This document shows positions 6,209 to 14,048 of a stretch of DNA of 14,048 bases, piece by piece (position 1 is the stretch's first letter; each line of letters starts with the position of its first letter). Source of the DNA: F1-60-MAGs149 sp032119475 (lineage in GTDB: Bacteria; Actinomycetota; Thermoleophilia; Gaiellales; F1-60-MAGs149); contig JAUMCA010000042.1 in NCBI GenBank assembly GCA_032119475.1, forward strand, positions 1 through 14,048, in the 5' to 3' direction. The notes beneath the pieces are model-generated. The model searched no databases. It saw only the letters and a list, made by a program, of their open reading frames with translations, and was not told where the DNA came from. The translations under genes were made by a program, and so were the position numbers.

Positions 6209-6595
6209 CTACACCGTCGCGACGACTTCGATCTCGACGCGGGCGCCCGCGGGCAGCGCGCCGACCTGGAACGTCGAGCGGGCCGGGAACGGCTCCGGCA
6301 TGCGCGCGGCGTAGACCTCGTTCATCGCGGCGAACTCGCCGAGGTCGGCCATGTAGACCTGCGCGCGGATGACCTTCGTGAGGTCCGATCCGGCCGCCTC
6401 GAGGATCGCGGCGACGTTGTCGAAGCACTTGTGCGTCTGCTCGACGATCCCGCCCTCGACCAGCGCACCCGTCGCGGGATCCATCGGGATCTGCCCGGCG
6501 AGGAACACGAGGCCACCGGTCTTGACCGCCTGGTTGTACGGCGCGCCGTTGAACGGGGCCGGGGCGTTCTCGGTGCGGATGATCTCCTTCGACAC
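6209..6595 (-). CDS. ridA: RidA family reactive intermediate (enamine/imine) deaminase
   Basis: The 128-residue protein matches RidA (YjgF/YER057c/UK114) in length and motifs: APAPFNGAPYNQAVKTGG at 11-28, VFLAGQIPMDPATG at 30-43, EQTHKCFDNVAAILEAAG at 52-69, and PFPARSTFQVGALPAGARVEIE at 102-123, with substrate-binding Arg106 and Glu121. These trimers hydrolyse reactive 2-aminoacrylate-type enamines released by PLP enzymes, protecting other PLP enzymes. The GTG at 6595 is supported by a strong AGGAGA 5 nt upstream, the only clear leadered start in the window apart from comB. The TAGGAT further upstream may be its promoter. It lies between murA (80-nt gap) and the nucleotidyltransferase (2-nt gap). 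Confidence 0.95.
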   Translation of the reverse strand: MSKEIIRTENAPAPFNGAPYNQAVKTGGLVFLAGQIPMDPATGALVEGGIVEQTHKCFDNVAAILEAAGSDLTKVIRAQVYMADLGEFAAMNEVYAARMPEPFPARSTFQVGALPAGARVEIEVVATV

Positions 6596-6600
6596 AGTGC

Positions 6601-6635
6601 TCTCCTGATCGCGGTGCGGGTGCGCGCGGATCCTA
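6601..6635 (-). promoter_or_regulatory. Promoter-like TAGGAT and Shine-Dalgarno AGGAGA of ridA
   Basis: On the minus strand TAGGAT spans 6635-6630 and AGGAGA spans 6606-6601, 5 nt before the GTG at 6595. The two together predict a conventional leader of roughly 25-30 nt, unlike the leaderless pattern elsewhere. The Shine-Dalgarno decides the GTG start. Confidence 0.5.
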
Positions 6636-6675
6636 CCGGGTTCCCCGCAGCGGCCCCGTCGACCGCGATCCGGGG

Positions 6676-7962
6676 TCAGCCGCTGACGCGCTCGATCTGC
6701 GCGCCGAGCGCGCGCAGGCGCTCGTCGATCCGCTCGTAGCCGCGGTCGATCTGCCCGACGTTGCCGATCGTCGTGGTGCCCTCCGCGCACAGCGACGCGA
6801 TCAGCATCGCCATGCCAGCGCGGATGTCGGGGCTCTCGACGCGCTCCCCGACCAGCCGGCTCGGCCCGGTGATGATCGCCCGGTGCGGATCGCACAGCAC
6901 GATCCGCGCGCCCATCGACACCAGCTTGTCGGTGAACACCAGGCGGTTCTCGAACATCTTCTCGAAGATCAGCACCGTCCCCTTGGCCTGCGTGGCGACG
7001 GCGACGGCGATCGACGTGACGTCCGCGGGGAACTGCGGCCACGGGCCGTCCTCGAGCTTCGGCACCTGGCCGCCGACGTCGTCGCGGATGACCAGCTCCT
7101 GGTCGTCCGGCACCGTCAGCGTCCGCCCGTCGAGCCGGATGTGCACGCCGAGCCGCTCGAAGCCGTGCACCACGGGATAGAGGTCCTCTGGCTCGACGTC
7201 CTCGATCACCACCTCGCCGTGGGTGACCGCGGCGAGGCCGATGAACGACGCGACCTCGATGTGGTCGGGGCCGATCCGGTGCCCGGCACCGCCCAGCGGC
7301 CGGCCGCCGTGGATGCAGAGGATGTTCGAGCCGATGCCGTCGATCTCGGCGCCCATCGAGACGAGGAAGCGGCAGAGGTCTTGCACGTGCGGCTCGCACG
7401 CCGCGTTGATCAGCGTCGTGTCGCCCTGCGCCAGCACCGCGGCCATGACCGCGTTCTCCGTGGCGGTGACGCTCGGCTCGTCCATGAAGAAGCGCGTGCC
7501 GGCCAGGCCGTTCGGAGCGGTCAGGGTGAAGTCGCGGTCGAACGCGACCTCCGCGCCGAGCGCGGCGAAGGCGTGCAGGTGCGTGTCGATGCGCCGGCGG
7601 CCGATCACGTCGCCGCCCGGCGGCGGGACGACGACCCGGCCGCAGCGCGCGAGCAGCGGACCGGCGAGCAGGATGGACGCGCGGATGCGGACGCTGAGCT
7701 CCCGATCGATGGCGGCGCTCAGGTCGCCCGTCGCCTTCACCCGCAGCGTGTTCTGCGCGAGCCATTCGACCTCCGCCCCGGTCGCGGCGACGAGCTCCGC
7801 CATCACCTCGACGTCGCGGATGCGCGGCACGTTCTCGATCACGCACTCGTGCTCCGTCAGGAGGCAGGCGGCGATGATGGGCAGGGCGCCGTTCTTGTTG
7901 CCGGTCACCTGGACGCGTCCGGCCAGCGGACGGCCGCCCTCGATGACCAGCAGGTCGCTCAC
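6676..7962 (-). CDS. murA: UDP-N-acetylglucosamine 1-carboxyvinyltransferase (MurA), Asp-type active site
   Basis: The 428-residue EPSP-synthase-fold enzyme transfers enolpyruvate from PEP to UDP-GlcNAc, the first committed step of peptidoglycan synthesis. Visible motifs are VTGNKNGALPI with Lys23, RIRASILLAGPLL at 92-104, PGGDVIGRRRIDTH at 115-128, and FPADVTS plus FENRLVF...MGARI in the C-terminal half. The catalytic-loop cysteine that fosfomycin alkylates (Cys115 in E. coli) is Asp118 here, as in mycobacteria. The GTG at 7962 is preferred because TACCAT lies 7 nt upstream; the in-frame ATG at 7971 overlaps that box and would add only three residues. The gene heads murA-ridA-cca and is divergent from the HD-domain gene. 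Confidence 0.94.
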   Translation of the reverse strand: MSDLLVIEGGRPLAGRVQVTGNKNGALPIIAACLLTEHECVIENVPRIRDVEVMAELVAATGAEVEWLAQNTLRVKATGDLSAAIDRELSVRIRASILLAGPLLARCGRVVVPPPGGDVIGRRRIDTHLHAFAALGAEVAFDRDFTLTAPNGLAGTRFFMDEPSVTATENAVMAAVLAQGDTTLINAACEPHVQDLCRFLVSMGAEIDGIGSNILCIHGGRPLGGAGHRIGPDHIEVASFIGLAAVTHGEVVIEDVEPEDLYPVVHGFERLGVHIRLDGRTLTVPDDQELVIRDDVGGQVPKLEDGPWPQFPADVTSIAVAVATQAKGTVLIFEKMFENRLVFTDKLVSMGARIVLCDPHRAIITGPSRLVGERVESPDIRAGMAMLIASLCAEGTTTIGNVGQIDRGYERIDERLRALGAQIERVSG

Positions 7963-7969
7963 GCGGCGC

Positions 7970-7975
7970 ATGGTA
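7970..7975 (-). promoter_or_regulatory. -10-like box TACCAT of murA
   Basis: TACCAT ends 7 nt before the GTG at 7962. The last two bases of the box are part of the alternative ATG, so the box and that ATG cannot both be used. It lies 22 bp from the divergent box of the HD-domain gene. Confidence 0.5.
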
Positions 7976-7997
7976 CCGGCCAGACCCCGTATTCCCC

Positions 7998-8003
7998 TAC
8001 GAT
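7998..8003 (+). promoter_or_regulatory. -10-like box TACGAT of the HD-domain gene
   Basis: TACGAT ends 7 nt before the GTG at 8011 and contains the first bases of an alternative ATG at 8002. It supports the GTG start and leaderless transcription, head to head with the murA promoter. Confidence 0.5.
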
Positions 8004-8010
8004 GGCGGCC

Positions 8011-8580
8011 GTGGAGGACGCGCTGACCCGGGACCGCGACGCTGCCTGGGGCATCGTCTGCGCGCACATCCAGTCGGAGGCGCTGCGGCGCCACTGCCTC
8101 GCCGTCGAGGCGTCGGTGCGCTGGTACGCGCGCCAGGCCGGTGAGGACGAGGACGTGTGGGGCAACGTCGCGCTCCTGCACGACTTCGACTGGGAGATCC
8201 ACCCGACGCTCGACGAGCATCCGCAGAAGGGCGAGGCGATCCTCGCCGAGCGCGGCTACCCGGACTGGTTCCGACGCGCCATCCTCTCGCACGCCCGGCA
8301 CCTCGACGTGCCACCGGAGACCCCGCTGGAGCGGACCCTGTTCGCCTGCGACGAGCTGAGCGGCTTCGTCCACGCCTGCGGGCTCGTCCGGCCGACGGGC
8401 CTCGAGGGCCTCGAGCCGAAGAGCGTGAAGAAGAAGCTGAAGACGCCCGCGTTCGCCGCCGGCGTGAATCGCGACGACGTCTACGCGGGCGCCGAGCTGC
8501 TCGACATCGACCTCGACGACCACATCCGCAACGTCGTCGCGGCGCTGCAGCCGATCAGCGCCGAACTCGGCCTGCCCTGA
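8011..8580 (+). CDS. HD-domain superfamily protein, putative metal-dependent phosphohydrolase
   Basis: The 189-residue protein has the ordered HD residues: His28 in LRRHCLAVE, His57-Asp58 in ALLHDFDWE, and a distal Asp114 in FACDELSGF. The stretch HPQKGEAILAERG (70-82) is frequent in the uncharacterised HDIG-type family of about 185-190 residues. HD proteins usually cleave phosphate esters of nucleotides using a metal bound by these residues; nothing here identifies a substrate. The basic patch SVKKKLKT (138-145) also recurs in this family to my knowledge. The GTG at 8011 is chosen over the ATG at 8002 because of the -10-like TACGAT. It ends 1 nt from the convergent aminotransferase gene. Confidence 0.87.
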   Translation: MEDALTRDRDAAWGIVCAHIQSEALRRHCLAVEASVRWYARQAGEDEDVWGNVALLHDFDWEIHPTLDEHPQKGEAILAERGYPDWFRRAILSHARHLDVPPETPLERTLFACDELSGFVHACGLVRPTGLEGLEPKSVKKKLKTPAFAAGVNRDDVYAGAELLDIDLDDHIRNVVAALQPISAELGLP

Positions 8581-8581
8581 T

Positions 8582-9712
8582 TCAGAGCGCGCCGAGCGCG
8601 TCGACCAGCCGGTCGATGTCCCCGCCGTCGTTCCAGAACCCGACCGAGACCCGCGTGATCTCCGTGCCGGGGATCGAGCGCACGATGACCCCGTGCCGCT
8701 CGAGCGCCGCGACGGCGGCGACGGCCGTGTGCCCGTCGATCGCGAGGGCGACGAGGGGCGACGGGGCGTCCACCGGGATGTCCCGCACGTTCGGCAGCGC
8801 GGCGACGCGCTCGCGCAGCACGCCGGCGAGCTCCATGGCGCGTGCGTGGCCGGCGTCGAACCCGACCTCCTCGCGCCACCGGATCGCGGCCACGAGACCG
8901 GCGAGCGCCGTGTGCGTCACCGTGCTGAGCTCGAAGCGCCGCGCCCCCGGCCAGAGCCGCGGGCCGTCCGGCGTCCGCTCCTTCGTGAAGTAGCCGGGGA
9001 AGGCCGGGATCAGGCGATCGACCGACTCCGGGCGGACGTAGAGGCCGCCCGTGCCGGAGGGGCCGCAGAGCCACTTCTGACCGCTGATCGTGTACGCGTC
9101 GGCGCCGAGCGCCGGTGCGTCGACCGGCACGCAGCCCGGACCCTGCGCGGCGTCGACCGCGAGGAACGCGCCATGGCCGCGCACGACCTCGGCGATCTGC
9201 GCGATCGGCAGCACGCGCCCGGTCGACCAGAGCACGTGGGAGATCGCGACCAGCCGGGTGCGCGGCGTCAGCGCATCGGCGATGGCGGCGACCGGGTCCG
9301 CGGCGTCGGTCAGCGCCACCTCGCGCACGACGATGCCGCGCCGCTGCACCATGAACTCGAGCGGCACCAGGAGACCCGGATGCTCCGCGTCGGAGACGAT
9401 GACCTCGTCGCCCGCCTCCCACTCGAGGCCGCCGACGACGAGGTTGAGCCCGTCGCTCGTGCAGTGCGTCAGCGCGACGTCCGCGGTGGCCGCGTTGACG
9501 ACGCGGGCGAGTGCCGCGCGTGCCTCGTCCTCGAGCGCGAACTGCTCGGCGTAGGGGGCATCGCCGATCCGGCCCTCGGCGAGTTCGCGGGCGTCCCACG
9601 CCTGCATCGCGTCGATCACGACCTGCGGATACGGACCATAGGTACCGGTGTTGAAGTACGCCGCGCGCTGGACGGCGGGATACTGCTGGCGAAGCGCGGC
9701 GAAGTCGGGCAT
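8582..9712 (-). CDS. Class V aminotransferase-fold PLP enzyme (cysteine desulfurase / isopenicillin N epimerase-like)
   Basis: The 376-residue protein begins with YFNTGTYGPYP (19-29), the usual substrate-entry motif. THCTSDGLNLVVGGL (82-96) binds the PLP phosphate, His111 would stack on the ring, Asp187 in FLAVDAAQGPG contacts the pyridine nitrogen, and Lys213 in SGQKWLCGPSGTGGLYV is the Schiff-base lysine. The C-terminal RVSVGFWNDGGDIDRLVDAL is typical of the fold. I see no obvious catalytic cysteine loop of a housekeeping NifS/IscS, and no isc/suf genes are nearby, so lyase, epimerase or desulfurase activity cannot be chosen. The ATG at 9712 follows TAGGCT by 6 nt. The upstream gene is divergent and only 39 nt separates the two start codons. 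Confidence 0.9.
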   Translation of the reverse strand: MPDFAALRQQYPAVQRAAYFNTGTYGPYPQVVIDAMQAWDARELAEGRIGDAPYAEQFALEDEARAALARVVNAATADVALTHCTSDGLNLVVGGLEWEAGDEVIVSDAEHPGLLVPLEFMVQRRGIVVREVALTDAADPVAAIADALTPRTRLVAISHVLWSTGRVLPIAQIAEVVRGHGAFLAVDAAQGPGCVPVDAPALGADAYTISGQKWLCGPSGTGGLYVRPESVDRLIPAFPGYFTKERTPDGPRLWPGARRFELSTVTHTALAGLVAAIRWREEVGFDAGHARAMELAGVLRERVAALPNVRDIPVDAPSPLVALAIDGHTAVAAVAALERHGVIVRSIPGTEITRVSVGFWNDGGDIDRLVDALGAL

Positions 9713-9718
9713 TCCGGC

Positions 9719-9724
9719 AGCCTA
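9719..9724 (-). promoter_or_regulatory. -10-like box TAGGCT of the class V aminotransferase gene
   Basis: TAGGCT ends 6 nt before the ATG at 9712, matching the pgeF box and spacing exactly. Only 15 bp separate it from the divergent TACCAT box at 9740-9745. Confidence 0.5.
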
Positions 9725-9739
9725 GCCCCTCACCGCGGG

Positions 9740-9745
9740 TACCAT
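9740..9745 (+). promoter_or_regulatory. -10-like box TACCAT of the 102-residue protein gene
   Basis: TACCAT ends 6 nt before the ATG at 9752, with no Shine-Dalgarno sequence visible. It predicts a leaderless mRNA divergent from the aminotransferase gene. Confidence 0.5.
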
Positions 9746-9751
9746 CGGGGC

Positions 9752-10060
9752 ATGCTGTTCCGTCGGCGCTTCGGAGACCTCATCGACCGCCAGCTGCGCG
9801 TCTTCGCGCAGGACCACGCCGAGCGCCTCGAGCGCATCAAGGCGACGCGCGGCGCCTACCGCCAGTCCGATGCGATGGCCGCCGAGGAGCGCTACGGGGA
9901 CTACGCCGACGAGCTCGACTGGGCCGCTGAGGACCTCGCCGCGATGCGCGACGCGTACATGGAGACACTCGACGAGCACGCCGCCGAGCGCTACGCCCGC
10001 GAGTTCCGCAAGACCGTCGCGAAGACGATGCCCGAGATCGCGAAGGCGCTGGAGGACTGA
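9752..10060 (+). CDS. Small charged alpha-helical protein of unknown function
   Basis: The 102-residue product opens MLFRRRFGDLIDRQLRVF, and is highly charged throughout (many Glu, Asp, Arg and Lys) with few helix breakers, so it should be largely helical; residues 43-90 could form a helical hairpin or coiled coil. The motif-like block ERYGDYADELDWAAEDLAAM (46-65) has no match I can name. There is no signal peptide or transmembrane segment, so a cytoplasmic location is expected. GC-rich codon use with mostly G or C in third positions supports genuine coding. It has its own TACCAT promoter, is divergent from the aminotransferase gene and ends 4 nt before the convergent comB-like gene. Function not recognised. 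Confidence 0.75.
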   Translation: MLFRRRFGDLIDRQLRVFAQDHAERLERIKATRGAYRQSDAMAAEERYGDYADELDWAAEDLAAMRDAYMETLDEHAAERYAREFRKTVAKTMPEIAKALED

Positions 10061-10064
10061 CCCG

Positions 10065-10781
10065 CTAGAGGGCGACGACGACGCGGCCGGGGCGGGCGTC
10101 GACGACGCGCGGCGCCGTGGCGAGGAGGTCGACGCGCGCGCAGCGGGCGACGTCGGCCTCATGGCCGGTGCCGTCGAGGTCGCGGGCGCTCTGGGAGTCC
10201 TCGAGCGCCTGCAGCGCATCCGGGTACGCGCGGGCGATCGCGTCGGCGGTGCGGGCGCCGTCCGTGCAGAAGGTGTCCGGCAGGGCCGCGACGAGGCGCT
10301 GGACGAGAACGCCGGCGACGTAGGCGTCGTCGAGGCAGACGTCACCGCGCACGCCGGCGCAGCGGATGCCGATCGCACCGTCGGCCGGGACCTGCGCGAC
10401 GGCGGCGTCGACCAGCGCCTGCGCGTTGACGAGCGCGCCGACCAGGACGTGCTCGGCCTCGCCGACCGACTGGAGGATCGCGCGGGTGCCGTTCGTGGTC
10501 GTCAGGACCACGTGGTCGGCGCGACGCTCCTCGTACTCGCGCGGGCTGTTGCCGAGGTCGAAGCCCTCGATCAGCACACCGTGCCGCTCGCCGCCGAGCA
10601 GCACGCCGTCCGCGCGCTCCGCGTGGGCGTCGTCGACCTCGCCGACGCAGATCACCGACGTGTAGCCGGAGTCGAGCGCCTGGGAGATCGTCGTCGTCGC
10701 GCGGATGCAGTCGATGACGATCGCGACGTCCGCGGGTGCCGGGTCGTCGGGACCCAGCGCGACGTGGATCTCGACCGGCAC
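10065..10781 (-). CDS. comB: ComB family 2-phosphosulfolactate phosphatase-like protein
   Basis: The 238-residue protein carries the ComB signature: IDCIRATTTISQAL (23-36), the EGFDLGNSP block ending at 80, LTTTNGTRAI (93-102), and CAGVRGDVCLDDAYVAGVL (141-159). In methanogens ComB is a magnesium-dependent phosphatase that converts 2-phosphosulfolactate to sulfolactate for coenzyme M; bacterial members have an unsettled role. The GTG at 10781 lies 2 nt after the ppdK stop, with AAGGA in the ppdK 3' end as a likely ribosome binding site, so expression is coupled to ppdK. The ComA partner makes phosphosulfolactate from PEP and sulfite, and PPDK makes PEP, so the pairing may be functional (inference). 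Confidence 0.87.
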   Translation of the reverse strand: MPVEIHVALGPDDPAPADVAIVIDCIRATTTISQALDSGYTSVICVGEVDDAHAERADGVLLGGERHGVLIEGFDLGNSPREYEERRADHVVLTTTNGTRAILQSVGEAEHVLVGALVNAQALVDAAVAQVPADGAIGIRCAGVRGDVCLDDAYVAGVLVQRLVAALPDTFCTDGARTADAIARAYPDALQALEDSQSARDLDGTGHEADVARCARVDLLATAPRVVDARPGRVVVAL

Positions 10782-10783
10782 GC

Positions 10784-13435
<2,652 letters not shown>

Positions 13436-13443
13436 GGGGCCGG

Positions 13444-13449
13444 AGCGTA
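13444..13449 (-). promoter_or_regulatory. -10-like box TACGCT of ppdK
   Basis: TACGCT lies 8 nt before the ATG at 13435, the same hexamer and spacing as at the site-2 protease gene. No ribosome binding site is visible in the 8-nt interval, so the ppdK-comB mRNA is predicted to be leaderless. Confidence 0.5.
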
Positions 13450-13487
13450 GTCGGACACCGCCCGGACGCCGCTACCCCGTTTCGCGC

Positions 13488-13513
13488 ACCCGGCCGACGC
13501 GCTCCGGCCGGGT
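13488..13513. repeat. 9-bp inverted repeat in the ppdK/cupin divergent region
   Basis: ACCCGGCCG at 13488-13496 and CGGCCGGGT at 13505-13513 are exact reverse complements with an 8-nt loop. The region lies between two divergent promoters, so an operator-like site is conceivable. Chance pairing in GC-rich DNA is also plausible. Confidence 0.4.
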
Positions 13514-13552
13514 CCACCCGGACCGCCGCGCGGGCGCGGCGTCGGGATCGGC

Positions 13553-13558
13553 CATGCT
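13553..13558 (+). promoter_or_regulatory. -10-like box CATGCT of the cupin gene
   Basis: CATGCT ends 6 nt before the ATG at 13565 and differs from the sepF box TATGCT at one base. The position fits the leaderless pattern, but the first base is off consensus. Confidence 0.35.
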
Positions 13559-13564
13559 TCGCGC

Positions 13565-13936
13565 ATGGACGACGGAACTCGGATCATCAGCGGCGGCAGC
13601 ACGGAGCAGGTCTACGGCGGCCGCTTCACCGGCGCGGTCAGCCTCGAGATGCTCGCGGAGGCCGAGTACGACGGGCGCCCGGACATAGCGCGCGTGCACT
13701 TCACCGACGGCGCGGTGACCTTCTGGCACCAGCACCCGGGCGGGCAGAAGCTGCTCGTCGTCGAGGGCCGCGGCCGCTTCGGGACCGAGCATGAGGACCA
13801 CATCCTGGAGCCCGGCACGTTCGTCGACACGCCGCCCGACCAGCGCCACTACCACGGCGCGGCACCGGGTCACGACGCGGTGATCCTCGCGATCACGTGG
13901 GGCGCGACGTCGTGGGAGGAGACGGGACCGGAGTGA
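13565..13936 (+). CDS. Small single-domain cupin protein
   Basis: The 123-residue protein is a compact cupin. Motif 1 is WHQHPGGQKLLVVEGRGRFG (54-73), with metal ligands His55 and His57 and a likely Gln61 in place of the usual Glu. Motif 2 is PGTFVDTPPDQRHYHGA (83-99), with His95 or His97 as the last ligand. The N-terminal part (SLEMLAEAEYDGRPDIARVHFTDGAVTFW) resembles cupins annotated as quercetin-dioxygenase-like or carboxymuconolactone-associated, but single-domain cupins have very varied roles and no substrate can be assigned. It is divergent from ppdK and is followed by a terminator-like hairpin. The start is fixed by the ATG, with CATGCT 6 nt upstream. Confidence 0.88.
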   Translation: MDDGTRIISGGSTEQVYGGRFTGAVSLEMLAEAEYDGRPDIARVHFTDGAVTFWHQHPGGQKLLVVEGRGRFGTEHEDHILEPGTFVDTPPDQRHYHGAAPGHDAVILAITWGATSWEETGPE

Positions 13937-13949
13937 CCGGACGGAGGGT

Positions 13950-13980
13950 CACGGGGCGGCCCGGCACCCTCCGCCCCGTG
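13950..13980. terminator. GC-rich hairpin between convergent genes, possible bidirectional terminator
   Basis: CACGGGGCGG at 13950-13959 pairs perfectly with CCGCCCCGTG at 13971-13980 across an 11-nt loop. GGAGGGT and ACCCTCC offer an alternative overlapping stem. It starts 13 nt after the cupin stop and 3 nt before the stop of the convergent gene. No U-run follows, which is common for actinobacterial terminators. Confidence 0.6.
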
Positions 13981-13982
13981 CG

Positions 13983-14048
13983 TCAGTCCTCGAGGAACTG
14001 CTCGACGAGCGCGACGGCGCTCGTCTTGTCGGCGATGCGGTAGGCGAG
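13983..14048 (-). CDS. C-terminal end of an unidentified protein (cut by window edge)
   Basis: The frame is open from the window edge to a TGA at 13985-13983, giving 21 residues that begin LAYRIADKT and end EQFLED. The residues suggest an amphipathic C-terminal helix. The coding call rests on the intact frame, natural composition and the hairpin just beyond the stop. The tail is too short to assign a family. Confidence 0.55.
   Translation of the reverse strand, partial: LAYRIADKTSAVALVEQFLED

Noticed and set aside
6671..6690. A second copy of the GGGGTCAG repeat motif near the murA stop
   Set aside because: Only about eight bases match the arm and there is no partner arm; it is explained by murA coding sequence.
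7963..7971. ATG at 7971 as the murA start
   Set aside because: The ATG overlaps the TACCAT -10-like box, while the GTG at 7962 has the usual 7-nt spacing; the difference is only three residues, so it remains possible.
8556..8600. Terminator between the HD and aminotransferase genes
   Set aside because: Only a 5-bp stem with a 2-nt loop inside coding sequence is seen, which is too weak to call in GC-rich DNA.

Overview
The window is very GC-rich, densely packed chromosomal DNA with 17 coding regions (two cut by the window ends). The gene content suggests a Gram-positive-type actinobacterium: SepF is present, yfiH-yggS-sepF are in tandem, MurA carries aspartate at the fosfomycin-target position, and GTG starts and apparently leaderless transcripts are common. 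A deep-branching class such as Thermoleophilia would fit, but that is a guess from gene style. The run of ten N at 5147-5156 points to a draft or metagenome-derived assembly. I found no tRNA, rRNA, CRISPR array, transposase or prophage gene. The longest gene-free stretches are 4032-4174 (143 bp, filled by a large inverted repeat and two promoters) and 13436-13564 (129 bp, two divergent promoters and a hairpin).

Layout. 1-4031, all on the minus strand: pgeF/yfiH, yggS and sepF (a cell-division and cell-wall neighbourhood), then a class I glutamine amidotransferase of the gamma-Glu-GABA hydrolase type, then a predicted RCC1-repeat lipoprotein running off the left edge. 4042-4162: a 121-bp inverted repeat with 38-bp perfect arms between yfiH and the divergent gene. 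4175-4965, plus strand: a site-2-type membrane metalloprotease and a 31-residue membrane protein coupled to it. 4962-7962, minus strand: murA, ridA and a CCA-adding-type tRNA nucleotidyltransferase containing the N gap. 8011-8580, plus: an HD-domain protein. 8582-9712, minus: a class V aminotransferase-fold enzyme. 9752-10060, plus: a small helical protein of unknown function. 10065-13435, minus: pyruvate phosphate dikinase followed 2 nt later by a ComB-family phosphatase. 13565-13936, plus: a small cupin. 13950-13980: a terminator-like hairpin. 13983-14048: the C-terminal tail of an unidentified minus-strand gene.

How it works together. Most genes are housekeeping: division-site assembly (SepF), peptidoglycan precursor synthesis and editing (MurA, PgeF), PLP homeostasis (YggS), enamine detoxification (RidA), tRNA 3'-end synthesis, and PEP/pyruvate interconversion (PPDK). 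The strongest non-protein signals are: (a) a -10-like hexamer, mostly TAnnnT, placed 6-8 nt before the start codon of eleven genes, which implies leaderless mRNAs, while genes inside operons are overlapped or separated by only 2 nt; (b) the long inverted repeat whose arm ends run into both divergent -10 boxes; (c) evidence that the N gap is a scaffolding artefact; (d) the PPDK-ComB coupling, which suggests PEP-linked sulfolactate-type chemistry. I did not find a clearly new multi-gene system.
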